Shown here in pieces: positions 53,852-60,735 of a DNA stretch of 64,000 bases. The stretch's first letter is position 1; every line of letters starts with the position of its first letter. A model generated the notes under the pieces. That model saw only the letters and a program-made list of their open reading frames with translations, was not told the origin of the DNA and ran no database searches. Position numbers and translations under genes: made by a program. Source of the DNA: Pseudomonas taiwanensis (GTDB taxonomy: Bacteria; Pseudomonadota; Gammaproteobacteria; Pseudomonadales; Pseudomonadaceae); assembly GCF_013393345.1 (NCBI RefSeq), contig NZ_QJRF01000029.1:46047-110046 (forward strand). The letters run 5' to 3'.

Positions 53852-54604
53852 ATGGACCAACTTAGTTGCGACAACCCACAAGATGCAATTAGGTCGCTAT
53901 CTATAATTTACGGCGTCCCCCAAGATAAAATAGAAAATGTATACCTAGGCGACTGGCCGGATTATTTAGATAATGACCAGTACGCAGAATCAATAGACTA
54001 TCAATATATCCCTTGGCTTATGGGAAGCCATGTTGGCGGCAAGCTTTCATACGATCTTGGCGAAATTGTTTACTACCATAGGACTCGATATGATGGGTCA
54101 AGTACTTGGTTCAATGGCGGACTCTTATGCTCGAACGACGGAGCAATTGACTTCCTAAATAAAACGCGCCACCTATATAACGGATATAACTTCGATAAAA
54201 TTGTAGGGATATGTACAGCCAACATTCGCGACCGAACCGAATCTGAAGGTAGCGGCGTAACCAGAGGTGGCGGCCCATACGCTTTCGACACATTGGACGA
54301 TGCAAAGTACGGCATTGGCGATAATTATGATGCGCCAGAAATGTTTTGCGGACCTAGGTGGAAAGGATGGTGTTCTGATGCGGAGGTAGCAACCGACCTA
54401 ATAGAAATAATCAAGAAAAATCTCAAACCAGTTGTCGTAAAATTCACTGGAAACACAAGCGATCCCGAGAGATATACTACCGGACTATGGGATTACTTAT
54501 ATAGAATTACACACGGAATGGACTATGAGCCTTACACCCACACTTTTGCCGGGCGTGGAGTAAACGTATCCGCAAACCGTATTATTTCTCTAATAGATAT
54601 TTAG
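53852..54604 (+). CDS. AT-rich hypothetical protein (250 aa)
   Basis: A soluble 250-residue protein beginning MDQLSCDNPQDAIRSLSIIY, with many Tyr, Asp and Gly (LGDWPDYLDNDQYAESIDYQ, GGLLCSNDGAIDFLNKTRHL, PYAFDTLDDAKYGIGDNYDA). It has no signal peptide or TM segment. I do not recognise the family. It follows the membrane protein by 76 nt on the same strand and shares its AT-rich composition, so the two may be one cargo unit. Confidence 0.6.
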   Translation: MDQLSCDNPQDAIRSLSIIYGVPQDKIENVYLGDWPDYLDNDQYAESIDYQYIPWLMGSHVGGKLSYDLGEIVYYHRTRYDGSSTWFNGGLLCSNDGAIDFLNKTRHLYNGYNFDKIVGICTANIRDRTESEGSGVTRGGGPYAFDTLDDAKYGIGDNYDAPEMFCGPRWKGWCSDAEVATDLIEIIKKNLKPVVVKFTGNTSDPERYTTGLWDYLYRITHGMDYEPYTHTFAGRGVNVSANRIISLIDI

Positions 54605-54676
54605 CACCTCTCATTAAAAAGGAAAAATTAATTCCACTGACACTCTGAGTTATAAGGAATTAGCAAGGAGCACAAA

Positions 54677-55384
54677 ATGAAATCGGACTGGGATGACGCC
54701 CCGCCTCGCCTGAAGGCATTCAAAGGACGTAATGAAATTGGGAAGTGGCTGATTACCGGCCTGATTGGCACCATCAGCACAGCGGGCCTGCTTCACCTTG
54801 CCGGCGCCCGAATTCCCTTCTTACAAGGTTCCACCTCAACGGCCCAGCTCGAGCAACCGCAAGAGGAACCGTCTTCCCTACCTCCATTTGAAGAACCGGC
54901 CCCGAATCAGCCAACCGCTGAAGAAATGTTCTGGTCCAGCGTCAAGCAGCAAGAAACCGAGCGCAACGCCCGGATCAAGCAAACCGACTACAACGACCAG
55001 AACTACACTCCGCGGGAGCCTGACAACGTGGTGAGCATGGAAGGCGTCAGACAGTCATCCGCCTATCAACAGCCCATCCAGCAGGCAACCACTCAGAGCA
55101 GGACCATCGAGAAGCACGGCGAATGGATTGATAAGTGGAGCGGCGGCGCCCGCTACTACGCCACCTGGACCATCGTGAATAACTACATCGACGGCGGCAG
55201 CGTGTGCGGAAACCACAAACGCGGATCAATTGATTATCGGGAATGCCGAAAAGGCGCGAAGCAGTTCTTCAAAGATGAATGCCGGGTTTGGGGAGAACGC
55301 TGGCAGAACGACCGGGAGCCGCAAAGCGATCGCATGAAGCAGAGGTATTGCTCAGCGGCGAGTAGCTTTAGTCCCATGGGCTAG
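54677..55384 (+). CDS. Single-TM protein MKSDWDDAP (prophage module)
   Basis: A 235-residue protein. MKSDWDDAPPRLKAFKGRNE precedes one TM segment at about residues 25-45 (WLITGLIGTISTAGLLHLAG). A Pro/Glu/Gln-rich linker follows, and then a C-terminal domain with several cysteines (GGSVCGNHKRGSIDYRECRK, FKDECRVWGERW, QRYCSAASS). It is probably anchored in the inner membrane with the Cys-rich part outside. It is GC-richer than its neighbours. A truncated homologue is at 52478. Confidence 0.65.
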   Translation: MKSDWDDAPPRLKAFKGRNEIGKWLITGLIGTISTAGLLHLAGARIPFLQGSTSTAQLEQPQEEPSSLPPFEEPAPNQPTAEEMFWSSVKQQETERNARIKQTDYNDQNYTPREPDNVVSMEGVRQSSAYQQPIQQATTQSRTIEKHGEWIDKWSGGARYYATWTIVNNYIDGGSVCGNHKRGSIDYRECRKGAKQFFKDECRVWGERWQNDREPQSDRMKQRYCSAASSFSPMG

Positions 55385-55401
55385 CATGCGAGCGGAAGAT
55401 T

Positions 55402-56010
55402 TTACTTTCTTAAAAACTCACAAGTCCGAATGCGCCTTAGTATTTCTCGCTCAGCAGCACCCACGGCATAGTTTTTATTTCCACCGGTAATTGAAGTGAC
55501 TATTGAATTACCGCAATTCTCGCAAATAAAGTGCGTCAATCGAACATCAGACAGATAGTTCCTACACGAACTATCATCATACACCAAAGTAGCATCGCAC
55601 CTCGGACAATAACACCAAAGGTCCGCAAGGCGATTACCCAACCACCTCCAGCGCCATCTAGCCCCAAACATGGAGTCTTCAACATACGACTCCCACTCTG
55701 GGACATCGGACTTCTCATCGTCACCTTTTACAGAAAAATAGATACTAACTACACCAACAAAACTCAGCAAGAAAGCCAGCAACCATACCCAACCAGGCAT
55801 TGAATAGGACCCAACTAAGACGTCCCAACACCAAATTAATCCTGACCAAAGCAAAGAAAATGCAGTTGCCAAATACCCCCTAACAACAGGAATAGCCAAG
55901 AGGATCACCCCAGAAACTACCGAGGCAATTACTCCATTTCGAACTGATACAAATGAACTTTCGCTCACAAAATCCCCAGAGACCCCATTCACCGAACAAC
56001 CAACAGACAC
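55402..56010 (-). CDS. Two-TM zinc-ribbon protein, last gene of the retron-like operon
   Basis: A 202-residue protein (GTG at 56010; a later GTG at 55968 is also possible). Two or three hydrophobic helices (GVIASVVSGVILLAIPVV, MPGWVWLLAFLLSFVGVVSI) are followed by a cytoplasmic zinc ribbon with CPRC at about residue 135 and CENC at about residue 163. It is downstream of the cold-shock gene on the same strand after 60 nt. It is a candidate membrane effector, but no family is recognised. Confidence 0.6.
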   Translation of the reverse strand: MSVGCSVNGVSGDFVSESSFVSVRNGVIASVVSGVILLAIPVVRGYLATAFSLLWSGLIWCWDVLVGSYSMPGWVWLLAFLLSFVGVVSIYFSVKGDDEKSDVPEWESYVEDSMFGARWRWRWLGNRLADLWCYCPRCDATLVYDDSSCRNYLSDVRLTHFICENCGNSIVTSITGGNKNYAVGAAEREILRRIRTCEFLRK

Positions 56011-56070
56011 ATTGTTTAGTGGAAAACAATCTCAACCCAAAAGGCAGATCTCATAAAATTGAGATTTGAC

Positions 56071-56301
56071 TCAAGACACTCGTTTGACGTCGTAAGCGCG
56101 AGGACCTTTCCCCTCAATCCTTACCTCAAACTCCACAGCATCACCAACAATAAACTCCTCCTGCCCGTCTGCAATATCGTCGTAGAAGAAAAAAACATCA
56201 CGCCCCTTCTCTCTACGGATGAAACCATACCCTTTAAATGCGTGATAAACCGTGACGAAGCCACGATCAATATTTTTCCCAGCCAATGCTACTGCTCCCA
56301 A
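56071..56301 (-). CDS. Cold-shock-domain protein coupled to the reverse transcriptase
   Basis: A 76-residue protein with a single cold-shock domain. RNP1 is FKGYGFIRRE and RNP2 is DVFFFYDDI (usually VFVHF), with EFIVGDAVEFEVRIEGKGPR and AYDVKRV after it. It starts with TTG at 56301, 13 nt inside the reverse transcriptase gene, so translation is coupled. The domain should bind single-stranded nucleic acid. As I recall, at least one known retron (Se72) has a cold-shock protein as its partner gene. Confidence 0.8.
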   Translation of the reverse strand: MGAVALAGKNIDRGFVTVYHAFKGYGFIRREKGRDVFFFYDDIADGQEEFIVGDAVEFEVRIEGKGPRAYDVKRVS

Positions 56302-57470
56302 TATTTAACCTTTGAACGAACATGAGGAAATTTTGCCGTCAACAAGCCTCGATAGCTTCGAGCTAACCCTCTATCCGTCCGAGACAAAATCCCAAGAGCG
56401 TTAATCAACTTATGGTAAGTCCTAATAAATCCAAGCGAATTACTTTCAGACTGCTTTCGACCAAGCAGCTTTTTAACCTCAATGTTTAGCTGAGTTTTCC
56501 TAGAAGGCCCATAAAGAGGAAGTATTTCAGACATCCTAGACCTTAGCGAGGCCGCCTGAGAATGGCCTAGCCTAGTCATCTGGGCAACTTGCGCAGAGCT
56601 TCTATTCCACAACTCATGATATGAGTCGGCAGTTGGATCCTTTAGAAACTCCAGCTCGCATATATGTACCAAATGCCTAATATAGTCACGATCTTTACGC
56701 CGAAGCTTTGGCACCCCATGGGCAACCCAAACTCCAGTAACTTTATACTCGCTCCGGCTATCAGAAGAATACTCAATCTTCTTTTTGCGCGGATGAATCC
56801 TGAGCTTGTGCCGCTTAAACATACCAGCGACTTTCTCGATGGCGCCTTCCAAATCAGCTTTCGAAATCACCCGATTGGAGGACAATGCCACGTCGTCCAA
56901 AAGACGCGTGTACTGAATCCCACGCGACTTTAAGTAACTCACAACAGAGTACTCGGTATTATGAAATACTAGATTAGCCACATAACTCGACGTGCAAGCT
57001 CCTTGTGGAACCTTACCGCGAAATGTAACCAAATCAGCTAAAACCTTTGACACCTCATCTGGAAATTTAAAGAAATTTTTAAAAACATCAAAAACACTCG
57101 GATATTTGATATTGTCGTAAAAATTCCTAATATCCAAACTCACAAGCACAGAGGAGCCTGTGTGTGCTCGTCCGTTATTGACATGATCGCGAGGAGAATC
57201 GACATCTCGAATACCACCTTGAAGGTATTCGGGGAAAAGCACATGCTCGAATATTCTCGAATTAATACGCTTCTGTATCTTCTTTAGATTGTGCTTTGGA
57301 TCGTAAACAGTCCGATCCTTGCCTTTAGACGGAACAACGAATTCCGTATAGGAATTCTCAGTATCACGCGCCAAATCGAGCATGACCTTTGGAGCCACAC
57401 CCAAACACTTAGCCAGAGTATCTATAGACGAAATTGACGAATGGGGATAATAAGGCTTGTCCTTCGCCAT
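56289..57470 (-). CDS. Retron-type reverse transcriptase with LLDD active site
   Basis: A 393-residue reverse transcriptase. Visible motifs are SLDIRNFYDNI (residues 111-121, first catalytic Asp113), VPQGACTSSYVANLVF (154-169), YTRLLDDVALSS (187-198, Asp192/Asp193) and KVTGVWVAHG (243-251), the VTG signature of retron enzymes. A degenerate NAxxH-like block (VNNGRAH) is at 97-103. The usual YxDD reads LLDD. After the VTG block there are about 145 residues, longer than typical retron enzymes of about 320 residues. No msr-msd RNA could be identified with confidence. Confidence 0.85.
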   Translation of the reverse strand: MAKDKPYYPHSSISSIDTLAKCLGVAPKVMLDLARDTENSYTEFVVPSKGKDRTVYDPKHNLKKIQKRINSRIFEHVLFPEYLQGGIRDVDSPRDHVNNGRAHTGSSVLVSLDIRNFYDNIKYPSVFDVFKNFFKFPDEVSKVLADLVTFRGKVPQGACTSSYVANLVFHNTEYSVVSYLKSRGIQYTRLLDDVALSSNRVISKADLEGAIEKVAGMFKRHKLRIHPRKKKIEYSSDSRSEYKVTGVWVAHGVPKLRRKDRDYIRHLVHICELEFLKDPTADSYHELWNRSSAQVAQMTRLGHSQAASLRSRMSEILPLYGPSRKTQLNIEVKKLLGRKQSESNSLGFIRTYHKLINALGILSRTDRGLARSYRGLLTAKFPHVRSKVKYWEQ

Positions 57471-57504
57471 AAATGCTCCACGAGAGAATAAAGCTGAGAG
57501 TCAG

Positions 57505-57693
57505 TTAGCTATTACCTCCATCACCTCCGAAGAGGTATTGAAGCAATTTGCCAACCCACGGGGCCGCAACTATAACAGCTGCTTTCCACTTTGCACCTGA
57601 ACTAACCCTTTCCGTATCGGGGCGGTCTCCCACTTCCGAACGAACGCTCTTAGAACAACCAGTCACGTTTATTACGATGTTGAAGAAAATCAT
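57505..57693 (-). CDS. 62-aa hypothetical protein leading the reverse transcriptase operon
   Basis: It starts at ATG 57693 with AGGAGG 8 nt upstream, a near-ideal ribosome site, and ends 34 nt before the reverse transcriptase. MIFFNIVINVTGCSK has a lipobox-like VTGC, but lacks a basic N-terminus. The C-terminal part KAAVIVAAPWVGKLLQYLFG could be a membrane or amphipathic helix. No family is recognised. It could be a small membrane effector, or its DNA could partly encode the missing non-coding RNA. Confidence 0.55.
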   Translation of the reverse strand: MIFFNIVINVTGCSKSVRSEVGDRPDTERVSSGAKWKAAVIVAAPWVGKLLQYLFGGDGGNS

Positions 57694-57713
57694 TCTTCAG
57701 TCCTCCTGATATG

Positions 57714-57733
57714 CAGATAACGGGTGTTATCTG
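57714..57733 (-). promoter_or_regulatory. Perfect 8-bp hairpin before the operon
   Basis: CAGATAACGGGTGTTATCTG: 8-bp arms and a 4-nt loop, ending 8 nt before the AGGAGG of the 62-aa gene. It could regulate translation or belong to a non-coding RNA. Confidence 0.6.
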
Positions 57734-57960
57734 TCGCCAGACCAAGAGTTTGAGCACAAGGAACAATATTATTAATTCAGGTGGACTCTCTGCTTATACG
57801 CCAGACAAACGTCGCCATGGGCGGCGGGCCCCCGTTCGAATCCGGGGCCGATCGCGCTAGAGGGACGCGGGATGCCGGTCATGATCCCGAAGGATCGCCT
57901 AAAAAGTAGCCTTTCTAGGCATCGCTTTCCTTGTAACGTGACTTTTAAAGAGCAGGACAG
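57734..57960 (-). other. Structured gene-free stretch, candidate msr-msd region
   Basis: No credible gene. On the minus strand it holds a UUCG-capped hairpin GATCCTTCGGGATC (57883-57896), a GC-rich hairpin (57827-57849) around a GATTCGAA loop, GCCTAGAAAGGC, and the direct repeat GTCTGGCG. It is the right place for a retron RNA but clear a1/a2 complementary ends were not found. The GTTCGAATC on the plus strand also resembles a decayed tRNA T arm. Confidence 0.35.
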
Positions 57961-58039
57961 GTGAGATACACCTGCGCAGCCGAAGCTGCAGCTCGACATT
58001 ACAAAGCCATCAATACGAAGTCAATACGACATTACAAGG

Positions 58040-58061
58040 TGTCGAAAAAGTGTCGAAGACA
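58040..58061. repeat. TGTCGAA direct repeats at the right end
   Basis: TGTCGAAAAAG and TGTCGAAGACA in tandem, matching the TGTCGAAGAAG repeats at the left end. Between them and attR (58062-58150) nothing else is recognisable. Confidence 0.5.
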
Positions 58062-58157
58062 CTGGCCGACACAGCCCAGCAAAGGTCAGAAGCGCCACCA
58101 CCGAGACAGCGGTACGACTAGCGTTGACCATCACTTGCCATCAGTGGACAAGCCCTG

Positions 58158-58234
58158 AAACGGGTTCAAATCCCCCGCCCCACCAAACCCAAAGCCCCTG
58201 AAGATCGAGAGATTTTCAGGGGCTTTTTCGTTTC
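58158..58234 (+). repeat. attR: duplicated ssrA 3' end and terminator
   Basis: AACGGGTTCAAATCCCCCGC and CCCACCA repeat the tmRNA T arm and CCA end in diverged form, and 58193-58234 is identical over 42 bp to 49948-49989. It marks the right end of the element. Sequence after it continues like the DNA after attL (TCGAACTCAGCCGTG). Confidence 0.85.
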
Positions 58235-58252
58235 GGTCTGGATGCGTCGAAC

Positions 58253-58319
58253 TCAGCCGTGACACTCATCGGAGCCCGCGAAATTGCTTATCTTCAGGCA
58301 CCGTCAGGAAGGCGGGCGA
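58253..58319 (-). pseudogene. 3' fragment of a second higA copy
   Basis: TCAGCCGTGACACTCATCGG and the following bases match the 3' end of higA at 50031-50090. The match stops at about 58319. The remaining part of the gene resumes at 60736. Confidence 0.75.
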
Positions 58320-58366
58320 ATGGCACAGGCATGCCCCACAACTGCAAAAGGTGTGGCGCCGGTTGT

Positions 58367-59248
58367 TCACGCCAAGCGGATGCGCAGAAACAGGTTCAGG
58401 CCGGCCGGCTCCTGTTCGATGCTGACCGATTCGCTAGCCAGCGTGGCTCGCGCCGCCAGGGTCCGCAGCTGCGCTTCGCTGCGGTGATAGAGGAACCAGC
58501 CGCCGAACTCCATGTAATCACGTGAGTGGTTGGGCTCGGTGAAGTTGCCGATGACCAGTTCGCCCCCCGGACGCAGTGTCCTGGCCAGGACCTTGAGCAG
58601 GAGTACAAATTGCCGGTCATCCAGGTAGTCGAACAGGCCGGCCGACCAAATCAGGTCGTAGCGCACACGACCGGGTCTGAAGCGGAAGGCGTCCTGTTCA
58701 TGGATGGTGACGTCGGCTCCGCCGAGCAGCGCCCTGGCGTAGGCGATGGCCTTTTCCTCCTGCTCGATGCATTCGAAGTGAATGCGGCTCGCTGGACGCT
58801 CCTGCAGGTATTCGTGAATGTCGCGACACGGGCCACTGCCGACGTTCAGCACGCGGTGCGGTGTACCGTCGGCGTCCAGATCCGCCATCAGTGACTTGAA
58901 GTAATCCTTGCGATTGCGGACCGCGCGGGGAGCCTGATGCCAGTGGAAGAAATGGTCCCAGTTGCGCAGGTGCGCGATGGGTGACAACCAATGGGTATAG
59001 ATCCGGTCGATGATCTCGAAGTCGCCGAAGTGTCCGTGCGGCCTATGCACCACGAAGCCCTGCAAGGTCTGCGGCGAGAAGGCGTCGCCGAACACTGGCC
59101 ACATTGCCTTGACCTGCGGAAGGGTGATTTCGCCGTCGCCGACCCTGGCCGCTATGCAGTGGAACCAGTTGTTGAGCTCCTCGTACTGGTGCGGCTCCGG
59201 ACCACCGCTGGCAACCAACTGACGGATGTACTGCAGGAGTTCGTGCAT
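58367..59248 (-). CDS. SAM-dependent methyltransferase, PhcB-like
   Basis: A 293-residue class I methyltransferase started at MHELLQYIRQLVASGGPEPH (59248). The N-terminal 130 residues contain HGHFGDFEIIDRIYTHWLSP and APRAVRNRKDYF, which I associate with PhcB-type proteins that make 3-hydroxy-acid methyl ester signals in Ralstonia. The SAM motif I is RVLNVGSGPCRDIHEYL and a later motif is RTLRPGGELVIGNF. Its signal or lipid substrate is not known. It lies in a scar region between element remnants and is GC-rich. Confidence 0.75.
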   Translation of the reverse strand: MHELLQYIRQLVASGGPEPHQYEELNNWFHCIAARVGDGEITLPQVKAMWPVFGDAFSPQTLQGFVVHRPHGHFGDFEIIDRIYTHWLSPIAHLRNWDHFFHWHQAPRAVRNRKDYFKSLMADLDADGTPHRVLNVGSGPCRDIHEYLQERPASRIHFECIEQEEKAIAYARALLGGADVTIHEQDAFRFRPGRVRYDLIWSAGLFDYLDDRQFVLLLKVLARTLRPGGELVIGNFTEPNHSRDYMEFGGWFLYHRSEAQLRTLAARATLASESVSIEQEPAGLNLFLRIRLA

Positions 59249-59366
59249 GGCGATCCCTCGCAACGGGTCCCAAGTGGCGTGGTGAGCATAGCTCAGGCCG
59301 TATCGCCATTCGCTGTGGGGATGCGCGCTGCCGGAGGTGCTGATAGCCGGTTCCTCCGATCAGAAA

Positions 59367-59383
59367 AGCCCCTGAAGATCGAG
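59367..59383 (+). repeat. Third partial copy of the att repeat
   Basis: AGCCCCTGAAGATCGAG is identical to the first 17 bp of the 42-bp att repeat, including the left arm of the ssrA terminator. It lies in the otherwise featureless gap between the methyltransferase and GNAT genes (59249-59500). Confidence 0.65.
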
Positions 59384-59500
59384 CATGGCGTGGCCTGCTC
59401 CACCTATTCGGCGGGCCAACCTTTGTGGGAGGCTTGCCGTGGCGCTCCTGCTTGCTACTCAGGCAGCGAGGCCCAGACCCAACGTCTAAAGGACTAGCGA

Positions 59501-59926
59501 ATGAATACTCGTATCGAGATGACGGTAAACCCAGGAGAAGAAGAGCTCGCGACGATCATTGGGCCCTTGCGGGCGCATAACCGTTCTCGAGCGGGTGATC
59601 CGGGAAGGGAAACAATCGCGCTGCTGGTTCGCGATGAGCACTCCAATGAAATGCTTGGAGGCCTGTACGGGGAAATTTTTTATCGTTGGTTGTTCATCGA
59701 GTTGCTGGCCATTCCGGAGCACACGCGGGGGCAAGGTACAGGCTCTCGACTGATGAACATGGCTGAAGACGTTGCGCGTGAGAAAGGCTGCGTCGGCATC
59801 TGGCTGGACACCTTTGACTTCCAGGCACCCGCGTTCTATCAGAAACACGGATTCACCAAGTTCGGTCACCTCGACGATTTTCCCCCTGGTCACAAGCGCT
59901 TCTATTTCCAGAAACGTTTGGACTGA
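59501..59926 (+). CDS. GNAT-family N-acetyltransferase
   Basis: A 141-residue acetyl-CoA-dependent acetyltransferase. The acetyl-CoA-binding motif A is IPEHTRGQGTGSRLMNMAED (R-G-Q-G-T-G), followed by GCVGIWLDTFDFQAPAFYQK and HGFTKFGHLDDFPPGHKRFY. Its substrate is unknown; small single-domain members act on amines, antibiotics or toxins. It sits alone between decayed sequences. Confidence 0.9.
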   Translation: MNTRIEMTVNPGEEELATIIGPLRAHNRSRAGDPGRETIALLVRDEHSNEMLGGLYGEIFYRWLFIELLAIPEHTRGQGTGSRLMNMAEDVAREKGCVGIWLDTFDFQAPAFYQKHGFTKFGHLDDFPPGHKRFYFQKRLD

Positions 59927-59939
59927 CGGGGGGCCGACG

Positions 59940-60524
59940 CTATGCCATGAAGCTCGGTTGCGAACCCGAAATCCAGGAGAAAGCATGGCGCGAGAAGTGA
60001 AGGCAGGCATTTATCTGTGCACTGTAGCTTTCTCCGCTTATGCACCAATTGCAGAAGTGCTCGCAGTTATTCGAAAACAGGCTGTATTGACGCTCGCCAA
60101 CTCTTGAACGCGCACGGCTGACTATCTCGTTGTTGGAATACCTGCACTGTTCCTGAGCTATCCAGATATCGTTGCCATTGGCGAAGTATTCGAGATCAGT
60201 CACCTCGACGGGGCCCGCCTTGAATGAAGTGCAAAATCCGGAATAGTGAGCAACTTCGCCATTTCCCAGATATATGCCGTGATGTGCATACAGTTTGCGT
60301 GGGCTGATCAAGTGCGAGCCTATGGGCAGGCTACTGGTTCCTTGATTGATATCTTCCAGCCTGACCAGGGAACTCGAGGCTCCTCGTGCCGAGAGAGCAG
60401 CACTGCGCGGCTTGGCGAGTGGCTGTTGATGGACGACGGCGGTGGTCATCAGGGCCAGACAGACAAGAACTGCTGAGCGAAGCGACGAGGCGCTGTCCGC
60501 AAATTCGTTTATCAAATGGCTCAC
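59940..60524 (-). CDS. LRAT/NlpC-P60-superfamily protein
   Basis: A 194-residue protein. The catalytic histidine motif is YAHHGIYLGNGEVAHYSG and the catalytic cysteine motif is SLFSNNCEHFCNWCISG, both typical of the LRAT (lecithin-retinol acyltransferase-like) branch. An N-terminal hydrophobic stretch (SAVLVCLALMTTAVV) may be a signal or anchor. Bacterial members are probably thiol hydrolases or acyltransferases on lipids or peptides. It faces the GNAT gene with a 13-nt gap. Confidence 0.85.
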   Translation of the reverse strand: MSHLINEFADSASSLRSAVLVCLALMTTAVVHQQPLAKPRSAALSARGASSSLVRLEDINQGTSSLPIGSHLISPRKLYAHHGIYLGNGEVAHYSGFCTSFKAGPVEVTDLEYFANGNDIWIAQEQCRYSNNEIVSRARSRVGERQYSLFSNNCEHFCNWCISGESYSAQINACLHFSRHAFSWISGSQPSFMA

Positions 60525-60735
60525 GATGAAACCCTCCGAAACCCTTGATGTTTAATGTATCGCTGGGCTCGTGGAGCTTCATTTGTGCGTAAGACTAGAT
60601 TAATCAACCAATCAATATATCTTCCCGATACCTAAGTATTAATCCAGACACCAAAGTAGAAGGCAGGCGGGGATCGCACTCGCAAATCCAAAGAGCGTTC
60701 CTAGAGTAAGCAGAAACTCAATAGCTTCCCGTCCA

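Larger units (their letters stand above)
49990..58192. mobile_element. ssrA-linked integrated element with defence-type cargo
   Basis: An about 8.2-kb element between two 42-bp repeats of the ssrA terminator. It has phage-type small regulators, a methyltransferase-like gene, a TA remnant, tandem duplicated modules and an AT-rich interior (about 53.2-57.7 kb) very unlike the GC-rich neighbours. No integrase or recombinase gene can be recognised, so it looks fixed or dependent on a helper. TGTCGAA-type direct repeats sit inside each end. Confidence 0.75.

Noticed and set aside
57826..57850. Possible tRNA gene (GTTCGAATC T-loop-like sequence)
   Set aside because: No D arm, anticodon arm or acceptor stem can be folded around it, and the T stem has a mismatch; kept only as a note in the structured region.
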